DNA of 64,000 nucleotides from Pigmentiphaga kullae (GCF_004216695.1 NZ_SGXC01000004.1:186001-250000); one strand, 5' to 3'. Positions 34,569-43,558 are shown, counted from the first letter of the stretch. Translations and numbers: made by a program. The notes: generated by a model from the sequence alone, not told the origin.

Positions 34569-35723
34569 ATGAGCGCCGACCCGACCGAACGTCCCGAGGA
34601 TGCCGCCTGGATGCGGCGCGCGCTGTCGCTGGCCGACGGCGTCATGTACACGACTTCGCCGAATCCGCGCGTGGGTTGCGTCATCGTGCGCGACGGCCAG
34701 GTCCTGGGAGAGGGCGCTACCCAGCCCGTAGGCGGGCCGCATGCCGAGATCCGGGCGCTGCGCGACGCGCAGGCGCGCGGTTTGCCGGTGCAAGGCGCCA
34801 CCGTCTACGTCACGCTGGAACCGTGCAGCCACCATGGCCGCACGCCCCCTTGCGTCGACGCGCTGGTCGCCGCCGCGCCGGCGCGGGTCGTCGTGGCCAT
34901 GGGAGACCCCAATCCGCGCGTCAACGGCGAGGGCCTGGCGCGGCTGCGCGCCGCGGGCATCGCCGTTACCGCCGGCGTCTGCCTGGACGAGGCGCTGGCG
35001 CTGAACGTCGGCTTCGTCTCCCGCATGAGCCGGGGCACGCCCTGGCTCTGGGCCAAGATGGCGGCGTCGCTCGATGGGCGCAGCGCGCTGCCCAACGGCA
35101 AGTCGCAATGGATCACCGGCGAGGCCGCGCGCGCCGACGGCCACCATTGGCGCGCGCGCAGCTGCGCGGTGCTGACCGGCATCGGCACCGTGCTGGCCGA
35201 CGATCCGCGCCTGGACGTGCGCCACGTCGCGACCACGCGTCCGCCGCGCAAGATCGTGCTGGATACGCATCTGCGCATGCCGGCCGGCGCGCGCCTGCTC
35301 GATGGCGCGGAAACCTGGATCTTCACGGCGCGCGAGGATGCCGGCCGCGCCGCCGAATTGGCGGCGCGCAACGCGCGGGTCATCTGCCTGCCGGGCGCGG
35401 ATGGCCGCGTCGACCTGCCCGGCGTCATGCGCTGGCTGGGGCAGCACGACATCAACGAAGTCCATGCCGAGGCCGGCGCGGTGCTGACCGGCGCCTTGCT
35501 GCAGGCCGGCTGCGTGGACGAACTGCTGGTCTATATGGCGCCCATGCTGCTGGGCGAGGGCGCCGGCATGGCGCGCCTCCCGTCCATCGAGGACCTGGAC
35601 GGGGCGCGCCGTTTCCAGTTCGTGGACGTACGCGGACTGGGCCCGGACGTCCGGCTGCGGGCGCAGGACCCGAGTCGGCTGGCCGCCGCGCGCGCGGCAG
35701 CCACGCCGGCGCGGCGGGCCTGA
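34569..35723 (+). CDS. ribD: Bifunctional riboflavin biosynthesis deaminase/reductase RibD
   Basis: A 384-residue two-domain enzyme for steps two and three of riboflavin synthesis. The N-terminal zinc deaminase has G-P-H-A-E-I near residue 58 and E-P-C-S-H-H-G-R-T-P-P-C near residue 85. The C-terminal NADPH reductase begins near residue 155 (AKMAASLDGRSALPNGKSQWIT). The last 20 residues are an Ala/Arg-rich tail. In related genomes ribE and ribBA usually follow; here an IclR gene on the other strand comes next and ribB is found 15 kb away. Confidence 0.96.
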   Translation: MSADPTERPEDAAWMRRALSLADGVMYTTSPNPRVGCVIVRDGQVLGEGATQPVGGPHAEIRALRDAQARGLPVQGATVYVTLEPCSHHGRTPPCVDALVAAAPARVVVAMGDPNPRVNGEGLARLRAAGIAVTAGVCLDEALALNVGFVSRMSRGTPWLWAKMAASLDGRSALPNGKSQWITGEAARADGHHWRARSCAVLTGIGTVLADDPRLDVRHVATTRPPRKIVLDTHLRMPAGARLLDGAETWIFTAREDAGRAAELAARNARVICLPGADGRVDLPGVMRWLGQHDINEVHAEAGAVLTGALLQAGCVDELLVYMAPMLLGEGAGMARLPSIEDLDGARRFQFVDVRGLGPDVRLRAQDPSRLAAARAAATPARRA

Positions 35724-35733
35724 TCCGCCAGGC

Positions 35734-36498
35734 TCAGGGTGCCGTGCGGCTACCCAGCGTGCGCGACAGTTCGGCGGCTTCCCGCACCACCATTTCCCCG
35801 AATTCCTCGATGCGGTCGGCGGGCAGACGCGCGCCGGGGCCGAACACGCCCAGCGAGCCCGCCACCTGGCCGCTGCGATCGAAGAACGGCGCGGCAATGG
35901 CCACCGCGCCCTGTATCAGTTCGTCCCGGCTGACGGCATAGCCCCGCCGCTTCACCATGTCCAGGTCCTCGGCCGGCCGCGCGATATCCAGCCCGCGCTC
36001 GGCGGCGTAGCGGCGGCGGTCCTCGTCGCCTTGTCCGATGTTGGCCAGGATGGCCCGCCCGCTGGCGCCCACCGAGATGCGCTCGCGATAGCCGATGCCG
36101 CGCTTAAAGCTCAGGGGCTGGGGGCTGGGTAGTTCGGCAATGCAAAGCCGGTCGCCGCCTTGCAGCAGGAACAGGGCGACCGTCTCGCCGGTCTGCTCGC
36201 GCAGCCGCTGCATCGGCGGCGCCGCCAGCGCGCTCAGGTCCAGGCTGGAAGTCCAGACGTGGGCCAGCTGGCCTACCGCGGGTCCCAGGCGGAATTTCTG
36301 CGGATCGCCTTCCGATACCACGAAGCCGCATTGCTCCAGCGTGTACAGCAGGCGGTACAGCGTGGGCCGGCTCAGGTCCACGCGCTTGAGCAACTGCCCC
36401 ACCGTCAGCTCGTAGTCCGTGGCCGTGAAGGCCAGCAGGATCTCCAGGGCCCGGTCCACGGCCCGCACGCTTTCGCCTGGTTTCTCGGTTTCCGCCAC
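35734..36498 (-). CDS. IclR-family transcriptional regulator
   Basis: A 254-residue IclR regulator. The winged helix is at residues 8-70 (VRAVDRALEILLAF...LSRPTLYRLLYTLEQCGFV) and the effector-binding domain has ERISVGASGRAILAN and GYAVSRDELIQGAVAIAAPFFD. The GTG at 36498 is chosen because AGGAAAGG is just upstream and the family N-terminus begins there; an ATG at 36612 would lie inside the promoter palindrome. It is divergent from a Rieske oxygenase operon and very likely controls it, with the effector an aromatic acid. Confidence 0.92.
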   Translation of the reverse strand: MAETEKPGESVRAVDRALEILLAFTATDYELTVGQLLKRVDLSRPTLYRLLYTLEQCGFVVSEGDPQKFRLGPAVGQLAHVWTSSLDLSALAAPPMQRLREQTGETVALFLLQGGDRLCIAELPSPQPLSFKRGIGYRERISVGASGRAILANIGQGDEDRRRYAAERGLDIARPAEDLDMVKRRGYAVSRDELIQGAVAIAAPFFDRSGQVAGSLGVFGPGARLPADRIEEFGEMVVREAAELSRTLGSRTAP

Positions 36499-36576
36499 GC
36501 CTTTCCTCGTTCGTCTCTGTCCATCGAGCCCGACATCGTAGCCGAGCCGCCGCCGGGTTCCGTTGCCGCTTGCCCG

Positions 36577-36604
36577 TTGACAATCCGTTTTATGTCCGTA
36601 GAAT
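36577..36604 (+). promoter_or_regulatory. Predicted promoter of the Rieske oxygenase operon
   Basis: A perfect TTGACA (36577-36582) is followed after 16 bases by TAGAAT (36599-36604). It is the strongest promoter-like sequence I found in the window, giving a leader of roughly 40 bases. The -10 box lies inside the inverted repeat listed next, so repression by the divergent IclR protein is plausible. Confidence 0.65.
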
Positions 36605-36629
36605 GGACTCAATTATCATAGAACGGACA
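36593..36629. promoter_or_regulatory. Candidate IclR operator: separated inverted repeat over the -10 region
   Basis: TGTCCGT (36593-36599) and ACGGACA (36623-36629) are perfect 7-base arms with a 23-base A+T-rich spacer, and a further partial half-site, TCCGTT, lies at 36584-36589. The arms flank the -10 box and predicted start point of the oxygenase operon and are 95-130 bases upstream of the iclR-type gene. Confidence 0.5.
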
Positions 36630-36652
36630 AACCCGTTGGAGAAAGTGGAGTC

Positions 36653-37924
36653 ATGAACAAGGAAACCTCGGAAATCCTGGTGCGCACGGGTCCGGGCACG
36701 CCCATGGGCAGTCTGCTGCGGCGCTATTGGGTCCCCATCCTGAAATCGAGCGAAGTCGCCGAGCCCGACTGCCCGCCGGTGCGCGTGCAGATCATGGGCG
36801 AGAAGCTGCTGGCGTTCCGCGACAGCAGCGGGCAGGTGGGGCTGATCGACGAGTTCTGTTCGCACCGCGGCGTGTCGCTGTACTTCGGCCGCAACGAAGA
36901 GGACGGCATCCGCTGCGCCTACCACGGCCTGAAATTCAACCGCCTGGGCGAATGCGTGGAAGTGCCGTCGGCGCCGCAAAGCTGCGGCCGCATGGGCATC
37001 AAGGCCTATCCGTGCATCGAACGCGGCTCCATCGTCTGGGCCTACATGGGCCCGCCCGAGACGCAGCCCAGCCTGCCCGAGGTCGAATGGTGCGGCCTGC
37101 CGGAAAGCCACATCTATGTGTCCAAGCGGCTGCAGGAATCGAACTACCTGCAGGCCATGGAGGGCGGAATCGACACCAGCCATGTGTCCTATGTGCACCG
37201 CTACGAGGTCGACGTCGATCCGCTGCACCAGGGCACCAAGGCCAACGACTACATCAAGGCCGACGGCAACGTCGTGTTCGACATCGAGAAGAACGCGTTC
37301 GGCCTGTCGCTGTACGGCCGCCGCAACGGCGAACCCGATTCGTACTACTGGCGGATCACCCAGTGGCTGTTCCCGTGGTTCACGCTGATCCCGCCGTTCG
37401 GCGACCATGCCCTGGGCGGCCACGTCTGGGTGCCCATCGATGACCACAACTGCTGGGCCTGGAGCATCAACTTCCATCCGGGCAAGCCGCTGTCCGAGCA
37501 GGAGCGCGCGGACCTGGATGCGGGCAAGGGCATCCACGCGCCCTGCGATCCCGTCACTTTCCGCCCGCTGGCCAACAAGGACAACGACTACCTGATCGAC
37601 CGCGTGGCGCAACGGGAGAAGCGCGCCTACAGCGGCGTGTTCGGCTTCGCCATGCAGGATGCGTCGCTGCAGGAAAGCATGGGCCCCATCCAGAACCACG
37701 AGGCCGAACGGCTGCTGCCCACGGACCGCGCCATCGTCATGGCGCGCCGCATGCTGCACGAAGCCGCCGTGGGCCTGGCCAACGGTACGGAGCCGCCGGC
37801 GCTGGACGGCGCGGCGCAGCGCGTGCGCGCCGCGGGCGTCCTGCTGGACCGTGCCGCCGATCCGATGGAGTGGGCCGGAAAACACCTGGCGGACGGCCTG
37901 GACGAGCCGGTCTACAGCGTGTAG
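36653..37924 (+). CDS. Rieske non-heme iron oxygenase (phthalate 4,5-dioxygenase-like)
   Basis: A 423-residue single-subunit-type Rieske oxygenase. Cluster ligands are C69-x-H71 (F-C-S-H-R-G) and C88-x2-H91 (C-A-Y-H-G-L). The catalytic iron histidines are H177 and H182 in G-G-I-D-T-S-H-V-S-Y-V-H with bridging D174. Length and layout resemble the alpha-only phthalate 4,5-dioxygenase/vanillate demethylase group. A reductase component must come from elsewhere; none is nearby. GGAG precedes the ATG. It is co-directional with a Bug receptor and an SDR that could be the diol dehydrogenase. Confidence 0.92.
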   Translation: MNKETSEILVRTGPGTPMGSLLRRYWVPILKSSEVAEPDCPPVRVQIMGEKLLAFRDSSGQVGLIDEFCSHRGVSLYFGRNEEDGIRCAYHGLKFNRLGECVEVPSAPQSCGRMGIKAYPCIERGSIVWAYMGPPETQPSLPEVEWCGLPESHIYVSKRLQESNYLQAMEGGIDTSHVSYVHRYEVDVDPLHQGTKANDYIKADGNVVFDIEKNAFGLSLYGRRNGEPDSYYWRITQWLFPWFTLIPPFGDHALGGHVWVPIDDHNCWAWSINFHPGKPLSEQERADLDAGKGIHAPCDPVTFRPLANKDNDYLIDRVAQREKRAYSGVFGFAMQDASLQESMGPIQNHEAERLLPTDRAIVMARRMLHEAAVGLANGTEPPALDGAAQRVRAAGVLLDRAADPMEWAGKHLADGLDEPVYSV

Positions 37925-37928
37925 CCAT

Positions 37929-37952
37929 GCGGCCCGGGCTTTGCCCGGCCGC
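37929..37952. repeat. GC-rich hairpin after the Rieske gene
   Basis: GCGGCCCGGGC-TTT-GCCCGGCCGC folds into a 10-pair stem with one bulged C. It lies between the oxygenase stop and the Bug receptor. With no T-run after it, it is more likely an mRNA-stabilising or partial-termination element that lowers expression of downstream genes. Confidence 0.45.
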
Positions 37953-37981
37953 TTCGAGAACGAGAGGGTAAGGAGACTTTC

Positions 37982-38956
37982 ATGCATGCATTGCTACGCA
38001 AGGCGGCCTGTGCGCTGGCCGTCTGTTCCATGGCACAGGCGGCCGTGGCCGCCGGGGAATGGGCGCCCACCAAGCCGGTGCGGATCATCGTGCCCATCGT
38101 GGGCAGCACCAACGACGTGCTGGGGCGGCTGGTCGCGTCCAAGCTCGAGGGCATACTCGGGCAGCCGGTCATCGTCGAGAACAAGCCGGGCGCCGGCGGG
38201 AACATCGGCGCCGACCTGGTGGCCAAGTCGCCGCCGGACGGCTACACGCTGCTGGTGGGCTACAACGGCCCCATCGCCATCAACAAGACGCTGTTCGACA
38301 ACATGCCCTACGATCCCGTCACCGATCTGGCGCCGATCACGCTCGCGGTCAGTTCGCCGCAATACCTGGTGGTCAACCCCGGGCTGCCGGTCAAGAGCGT
38401 GGCCGACCTGGTGGCCTGGTCCAAGGCCCATCCTGGCAAGCTGTCGTACGGGTCGGTGGCCACGGGCAGCGCCTCGCACCTGACCATGGAAATGCTGAAC
38501 GAGGCTTCGGGGCTGGGCGCCACGCACGTTCCCTATCGCGGCGCCTCGCCGGCCCTGGTCGACCTGGTGGCGGGCAACGTGCAGGCGGCGTTCATGGTGC
38601 CCGGCAACGTCCAGCAGTACGTGAAGGAAGGGCGGCTCAGGCTGCTGGCCTCGACCGGCGAGAAGCGCTTTCCCAGCACGCCCGACATCCCGACCATGAT
38701 CGAGGCGGGCTATCCCCATTTCGTCGCCACGTCGTGGATAGGCTTCCTGGCGCCGGCCGGCACGCCGCGCCCCATCATCGACCGCTACAACAAGGAGATC
38801 GTGAAGATCCTGCACATGCCCGACGTGCAGCAGAAGCTGCGCGACATGGAGTTCGAGGTCGTGGCCAACACGCCGGAACAGTTCGGCGCGTGGATACGGA
38901 CCGAAGTGGAGCGCTGGGGCAAGGTCATCAAGGCCACCGGCGCGAAGGCGGGATAA
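37982..38956 (+). CDS. Bug-family periplasmic solute receptor
   Basis: A 324-residue receptor with a signal peptide at residues 1-23 (A-V-A-A end). Family marks are APTKPVRIIVPIVGSTNDVLGRLV, VENKPGAGGNIGADLVAKSPPDGYTLL and TPDIPTMIEAGYP. The usual PGGxxD phosphate-like loop is changed to IVGSTND, which may alter ligand choice. GGAG precedes the ATG. It is the second gene of the IclR-linked Rieske operon and probably binds the aromatic substrate of that oxygenase. Confidence 0.92.
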   Translation: MHALLRKAACALAVCSMAQAAVAAGEWAPTKPVRIIVPIVGSTNDVLGRLVASKLEGILGQPVIVENKPGAGGNIGADLVAKSPPDGYTLLVGYNGPIAINKTLFDNMPYDPVTDLAPITLAVSSPQYLVVNPGLPVKSVADLVAWSKAHPGKLSYGSVATGSASHLTMEMLNEASGLGATHVPYRGASPALVDLVAGNVQAAFMVPGNVQQYVKEGRLRLLASTGEKRFPSTPDIPTMIEAGYPHFVATSWIGFLAPAGTPRPIIDRYNKEIVKILHMPDVQQKLRDMEFEVVANTPEQFGAWIRTEVERWGKVIKATGAKAG

Positions 38957-38959
38957 GCC

Positions 38960-39733
38960 ATGGCCAGACTTGCCGAACGCAGGACCCTGATCACCGGCGG
39001 CGCCGCGGGCATAGGCGCCGCCATCGCGCGGGTCTTCTGCCAGGAAGGCGCGGCGGTGCTGCTGGTGGACCGCGATGCCGACGCGCTGGCGCGCACCGCC
39101 GCGGCGCTGCGCGAACAGCATCCGCGGGCCCGGATCGAATCCATGGCCGCCGACGTGGCCGACGAGGAGGCGGCGCCAGGCGCGGCCGCGCTGGCCCGGC
39201 GGGCCTGGGGCGGGCTGGACGTCCTGGTCTGCAACGCGGCCATGCGCAACTACTCGCCCCTGTCCGAAGCGCGGCCCGAGGAATGGCGCGCCATGGTGGA
39301 CGTCAACCTGGTCGGCACGGCCAACTACTGCCGTGCCGCGCTGCCCGCGCTGCGCGAGTCGGGCAAGGGCAGCCTGGTGATCGTGTCGTCGTGCTACGCG
39401 GTGACGGGCCGGGCGGGCATGGGCATCTACGACGCGACCAAGGCCGGCCTGCTGGCGATGACCCGCACGCTGGCGTTCGAGGAGGCGCCGCACGGCGTGC
39501 GCGTCAACGCCGTGTGCCCGGGCTCGACACTGACCGAGTTCCACGTGGGCCGGGCCCGGGCGCGCGGCAAGGCGGTCGAACAGCTCAAGGGCGAGCGCAG
39601 CGACACGTCCCTGCTGGGGCGTTGGGCGGCGCCCGAGGAAATCGCCTGGCCGGTGCTGTGGCTGGCCTCGGACGAGGCCTCGTTCATGACCGGGACCCAC
39701 GTGCTGGTCGACGGAGGGCTGTCGGCGATGTGA
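38960..39733 (+). CDS. Short-chain dehydrogenase/reductase (possible cis-diol dehydrogenase)
   Basis: A 257-residue classical SDR. TLITGGAAGIGAAIA at residues 9-23 binds NAD(P), VCNAAM is the NNAG-like motif, and the catalytic set is Ser in VIVSSCYA, Tyr and Lys in G-I-Y-D-A-T-K. NAVCPGSTLTEFHVG follows. It starts three bases after the Bug receptor gene. Next to a Rieske oxygenase it could rearomatise a cis-dihydrodiol, though SDRs are too diverse to be sure. Confidence 0.9.
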   Translation: MARLAERRTLITGGAAGIGAAIARVFCQEGAAVLLVDRDADALARTAAALREQHPRARIESMAADVADEEAAPGAAALARRAWGGLDVLVCNAAMRNYSPLSEARPEEWRAMVDVNLVGTANYCRAALPALRESGKGSLVIVSSCYAVTGRAGMGIYDATKAGLLAMTRTLAFEEAPHGVRVNAVCPGSTLTEFHVGRARARGKAVEQLKGERSDTSLLGRWAAPEEIAWPVLWLASDEASFMTGTHVLVDGGLSAM

Positions 39734-39759
39734 TGCGCAAGATGCGCACTATGCGGCTG
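39733..39759. repeat. Three short iterons ahead of the efflux operon
   Basis: ATGCGC recurs at 39733 and 39742 and as ATGCGG at 39751, a period of nine bases, overlapping the SDR stop codon. Each TGCGCA is itself a palindrome. The position about 85-110 bases upstream of the outer membrane factor gene would suit a regulator site. Confidence 0.3.
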
Positions 39760-39840
39760 TTTTCTTTATCATGTCCTCCATGAGACGTGGCCGGCGCGGG
39801 GGTGGCCGGTTCCGCCATACTTGTCAGGGGGACGGGATCC

Positions 39841-41280
39841 GTGCATGTGTCGACGTCCGGGGGCTGGAATTTCCGCCCAGATGAGGGTGAGCAACGGCGG
39901 CGCAAGGCGGGCAGGGCAGTGGCCTGGCTGGCCCTCGCCCTGCACGCGGGCGCGGCGGCCCAGGCGCTGCCTTCCCTGAGCTTCCAGGCCGCGCAGCAGC
40001 AGGTGCTGGCGCGGTCCGACAAGCTGGGCGCGGCGCGGGCGGCGGTCGAAAGCAAGGAACTCCAGCTCGAAGGCGTGCGCAACCTGGGCGGGCCCTCGCT
40101 CAGCGTGTCCGCCTCGCACATCCGCTACGAGGCCAACGCCAATCTCAGCCTGTCCGGGCTGAACAACATCGGCATTCCGTTGCCGCTGCCTTCCAGTGTG
40201 GAGGTGGAGCGGCGCGGCTCCCTGACCAACAAATCCCTGATCGGCATCTGGCCGCTTTATCTGGGCGGGGCGACCGACGCGGCGCGCGGCCTGGTCAACG
40301 CCCAGGCCGACGAAGCGCGCGCGGACGCGACCCAGGCCGGCTACGAAGTGCAGACCACGCTGGCCAAGCGCTATTTCGCGGCGCAGCTCGCCGCCCGCGC
40401 CTGGGACCTGCGCCGCGAGGCCCTGCGGGCCATCGGCGAACACGACCGCGCCGCCGAGCGCATGATGGCCGAAGGCACCATCGCCCGCGTCGATCGGTTG
40501 CAGGCGCGCGTCGCGCTGGAGGATGCGCGGCGCGAGGAGCGCAAGGCGCAGGACACGCTGGAGCTGGCGCAGGTCGCGCTGGGCCGCACGCTGCGCATGG
40601 ACGAGGCCGTGCGGCCTTCGACGCCGCTGTTCATCCTGACCCAGGCCATCGAGCCGCTGTCGTATTTCCTGGAGGCCGCGATGCACGGCCATCCCGCCCT
40701 GGGCAAGGTTGCGGCCAAGGAAGAACAGGCGCGCCAGCTGCATGCGGTGGAGACCGCCACGCGGCGCCCGCAGGTGTTCGCGTTCGGCGGGCACCAGATC
40801 CGCAGCGAGAACGGCAGCTGGCTGGTGGGCGTGGGCGTGCGCTGGACGCTGTGGGACTCGCTGGACCGGCCGTCGCTGGACGCCGCCAGCGACAAGACCA
40901 TTCTCCAGGCCCAGTTGACCGAGGCCCAGGCGCGGCAGGACATCAGCCTGCTGGTGGAAAGCAAGTGGCGCGCGGTGGACCAGGCGCGCCGCCAGTTCCT
41001 GGCGACCGGCGCCAGCGTGGAACTGGCCGACGAGGTGGTGCGCCTGCGCACCAGCGGCCTGCGCGAAGGCGTCAGCACCGCCACCGACCTGATCGATGCC
41101 GAGACCAACCGCGCCAAGGTGCAGACCGAAAGAGCGCAGGCCGCCTACGACTACATCCAGTCCCTGGCCGAGCTGCTGGAGGCCAGCGGACTGGGCGGCG
41201 AGCTGCCGCGCTACATCGAACGGGCGGACGTGTGCCTGCCGCTGGCGGCCGTGGTCGCCGACTCCGCCCACGGCCCCTGA
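39841..41280 (+). CDS. TolC-family outer membrane efflux protein
   Basis: A 479-residue outer membrane factor, if it starts at the GTG at 39841; an upstream GTG at 39787 in the same frame is possible. A signal-like segment lies about residues 21-42 (R-R-R-K-A-G then A-W-L-A-L-A-L-H-A-G-A-A-A-Q-A). Two OEP repeats follow, with the typical long helices, e.g. RADATQAGYEVQTTLAKRYFAAQLAARA and the later DLIDAETNRAKVQTERAQAAYDYIQSLAELLEASG. It forms the trimeric outer channel for the exporter whose membrane fusion and ABC-2 permease genes follow. Confidence 0.88.
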   Translation: MHVSTSGGWNFRPDEGEQRRRKAGRAVAWLALALHAGAAAQALPSLSFQAAQQQVLARSDKLGAARAAVESKELQLEGVRNLGGPSLSVSASHIRYEANANLSLSGLNNIGIPLPLPSSVEVERRGSLTNKSLIGIWPLYLGGATDAARGLVNAQADEARADATQAGYEVQTTLAKRYFAAQLAARAWDLRREALRAIGEHDRAAERMMAEGTIARVDRLQARVALEDARREERKAQDTLELAQVALGRTLRMDEAVRPSTPLFILTQAIEPLSYFLEAAMHGHPALGKVAAKEEQARQLHAVETATRRPQVFAFGGHQIRSENGSWLVGVGVRWTLWDSLDRPSLDAASDKTILQAQLTEAQARQDISLLVESKWRAVDQARRQFLATGASVELADEVVRLRTSGLREGVSTATDLIDAETNRAKVQTERAQAAYDYIQSLAELLEASGLGGELPRYIERADVCLPLAAVVADSAHGP

Positions 41281-41301
41281 CGACAACGAGACCGAGCTGC
41301 C

Positions 41302-42279
41302 ATGAGCGCAAAAAAATCCACTCTCGCCCTCGCCGTCGCCGGCCTGCTGGTGCTGGCCGTCGTCGTCTATGGCTTCTGGCGCGCGTCGCGGCCCGCGCCC
41401 GAGCAGTTCCAGGGCTACATGGAAGCGAAGGAAACCGACATCGCCGCCAAGATATCGGCGCGTGTGGCCGAAGTGGCGGTGAAGGAGGGCGACCGGGTGG
41501 AGCGCGGTTCGCTGCTGGTGCGGCTGGACAGCCCCGAGGTCGCCGCCAAGATGGCCCAGGCCCAGGGGGCGCTGGCGGCGGCGCGGGCGGTGCAGGCCAA
41601 GGCCGATCGCGGCGCCCGTCCGCAGGAGATCACGATGGCGCAGTTGAACTGGCAGCGCGCGCAGGCGGCGGCCGATCTGGCCGAGGTCTCGTTCCGCCGC
41701 GTGGACAACCTGGCGCGCGAGGGGCTGGTGGCCGAGCAGAAACGCGACGAGGCGCGGGCCAACTACCACGCCTCCCGCGATGCGGCGCTGGCGGCGCGGG
41801 CACAGTACCAGCTCGCGCTGGACGGCGCGCGGCCCGAGGACAAGGAAGCGGCGGCGGGCCAGGCCCGGCAGGTGGCCGGCGCGCTGGCCGAGGTCGAGGC
41901 GGCCGAGGCCGAGGTCAATCTGAAAAGCCCCGTGGCCGGCGAGATCACCAAGGTCTATGCCAAGGTGGGCGAGTTGTCGCCGCAGGGCGTGGCGGTGGCC
42001 ACTGTGGTGGATCTGGCCGATCAGTGGGTCGTCATCAACGTGCGCGAGGACCGGCTCTCGCGTTTTGCCGTCGGCTCGAGCTTCCAGGCCGAACTGCCCG
42101 CGCTGGACAACCGCCGCGCGGATTTCAAGGTCTATTACGTGGCCGTGCTGCCCGACTTCGCCACCTGGCGCACCACCCGCGCCAGCCAGGGGTTCGACGT
42201 CCGCACCTTCGAGGTCCGGGCCCGTCCGGAGGCGCCGATAGACGGGGCGCGACCGGGCATGAGCGTGCTGGTGCGGTGA
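41302..42279 (+). CDS. HlyD/EmrA-type membrane fusion protein
   Basis: A 325-residue periplasmic adaptor. One membrane anchor at residues 7-26 is followed by a lipoyl-like half (ETDIAAKISARVAEVAVKEGDRVERGSLLVRLD), an alpha-hairpin coiled coil at about residues 75-190 and the second lipoyl half (NLKSPVAGEITKVYAKVGEL), ending in a beta-barrel with GARPGMSVLVR. This layout matches YhiI/YbhG-type partners of ABC-2 exporters. It links the TolC-like channel to the two permeases encoded next. Confidence 0.92.
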   Translation: MSAKKSTLALAVAGLLVLAVVVYGFWRASRPAPEQFQGYMEAKETDIAAKISARVAEVAVKEGDRVERGSLLVRLDSPEVAAKMAQAQGALAAARAVQAKADRGARPQEITMAQLNWQRAQAAADLAEVSFRRVDNLAREGLVAEQKRDEARANYHASRDAALAARAQYQLALDGARPEDKEAAAGQARQVAGALAEVEAAEAEVNLKSPVAGEITKVYAKVGELSPQGVAVATVVDLADQWVVINVREDRLSRFAVGSSFQAELPALDNRRADFKVYYVAVLPDFATWRTTRASQGFDVRTFEVRARPEAPIDGARPGMSVLVR

Positions 42280-42283
42280 CGGC

Positions 42284-43558
42284 ATGAGCGCGGCCGCCGG
42301 GCCTTCTTCGCATACGGCCGGCAAGTCCGCGAAGCGGCATGCGCGGTCCGGCGTCTTCCTGCGCGCGGCGGGCCGGGAGGCCGCCTGGCTGCGCCGGCAT
42401 CCGCGCGAACTGGCCATGATCAGCTGGGTGCCGCTGCTGGCCGTGCTGCTGCTGTGGTGGATGTTCTCGGCGGGCATCCCCACGCGCCTGCCCATCGCCA
42501 TCGTGGACGACGATCATTCGGCCTTGTCGCGCCAGCTCGGGCGCATGCTGGAGGCGGCGCCGGGCCTGCGCATCGCGCGGCGCGACGCCAACCTGGCCGA
42601 GGCGCGGGCCGGCATGGAGCGGGGCGACGTCTATGCGGTGGTGGCGATCGAGCGCGACTTCTCGCGCGACGTCAAGCGCGGGGCCAGTGGCCACGTCACG
42701 CTGTATCACAACGCCCAGTTCTACACGGTGTCGGGTCTGGTCCTGCGCGACGTGCAGACCGTGGCCATGACGCTGTCGGCCGGCGTCGAGATGGCGGCAC
42801 GCAATCGCCGGGGCGAGCCGGCGCAGGCGGTGGCGGTCAGTGCCGAACCGATCCGGCCAGGTTCGCTGGCCTTGTTCAACCCCAGCCTGAACTACGAACA
42901 ATTCCTGGCGGCCGCGCTGATCCCGGCGCTGCTGCACATTCTGGGCATGACGGCGGGCGCCTGGGCCGTGGGCCGGGAGATCCGCGACCGCACGGTGGGC
43001 GCCTGGCTCGCGGCCGCCACGGGGGCCGGGATGGATCCCGACGGCGGCGTGCGCATCGCGGCGGGGCCGGCCCTGGCCGCGCTGGCCGGCAAGCTTGCGT
43101 GGCCGTGGGCCGGGCTGTCCGCCGTGGGGCTGGCGGCGCTGCTGTGGCTGACCTGGGGCCGGGGCTGGCATCCGCCCGGCAGCCTGCCGTGGGTGGCCAC
43201 GGCCCTGGTGGCCTTCATCGCCCTGTCGATCGCGATGGGCGCGGCCGCAGCGCTGGCGACGCGGTCCCTGCGCACGGCGCTGTCGCTGGCCGGCGTCGTG
43301 ACGGCGCCGGCCTTCGCCTTCAGCGGCATGGGCTTTCCGCTGGCCGCGATGCCGGCTGGCGCGCGCGCCTGGGCGCTGGCGCTGCCCTATACGCACTACA
43401 TCCGGCTGCAGGTGGAGCAGTTGCAGATGGCGGCGCCCCTGCGCCATTCGCTGCCGGCCTTCGTGCTGATGCCGCTGGGCACGGTGCTGCTCGCGCTGGC
43501 GGGCGCGTGGCTGTTGTGTCGCGTGGCGGCCGAGCCCGCGCGCTGGGGAGGCCGCTGA
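42284..43558 (+). CDS. ABC-2 type transporter permease, first subunit
   Basis: A 424-residue YhhJ/YbhR-like ABC-2 membrane protein. One helix near residues 48-62, a periplasmic domain with LPIAIVDDDHSALSRQLGRML, then five to six helices from about residue 205 to the end, including MTAGAWAVGREIRDRTVGAWL, the coupling-helix-like stretch. It starts five bases after the fusion-protein gene and its own stop overlaps the next start (TGATG). No ATP-binding motifs are present in it. Confidence 0.88.
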   Translation: MSAAAGPSSHTAGKSAKRHARSGVFLRAAGREAAWLRRHPRELAMISWVPLLAVLLLWWMFSAGIPTRLPIAIVDDDHSALSRQLGRMLEAAPGLRIARRDANLAEARAGMERGDVYAVVAIERDFSRDVKRGASGHVTLYHNAQFYTVSGLVLRDVQTVAMTLSAGVEMAARNRRGEPAQAVAVSAEPIRPGSLALFNPSLNYEQFLAAALIPALLHILGMTAGAWAVGREIRDRTVGAWLAAATGAGMDPDGGVRIAAGPALAALAGKLAWPWAGLSAVGLAALLWLTWGRGWHPPGSLPWVATALVAFIALSIAMGAAAALATRSLRTALSLAGVVTAPAFAFSGMGFPLAAMPAGARAWALALPYTHYIRLQVEQLQMAAPLRHSLPAFVLMPLGTVLLALAGAWLLCRVAAEPARWGGR

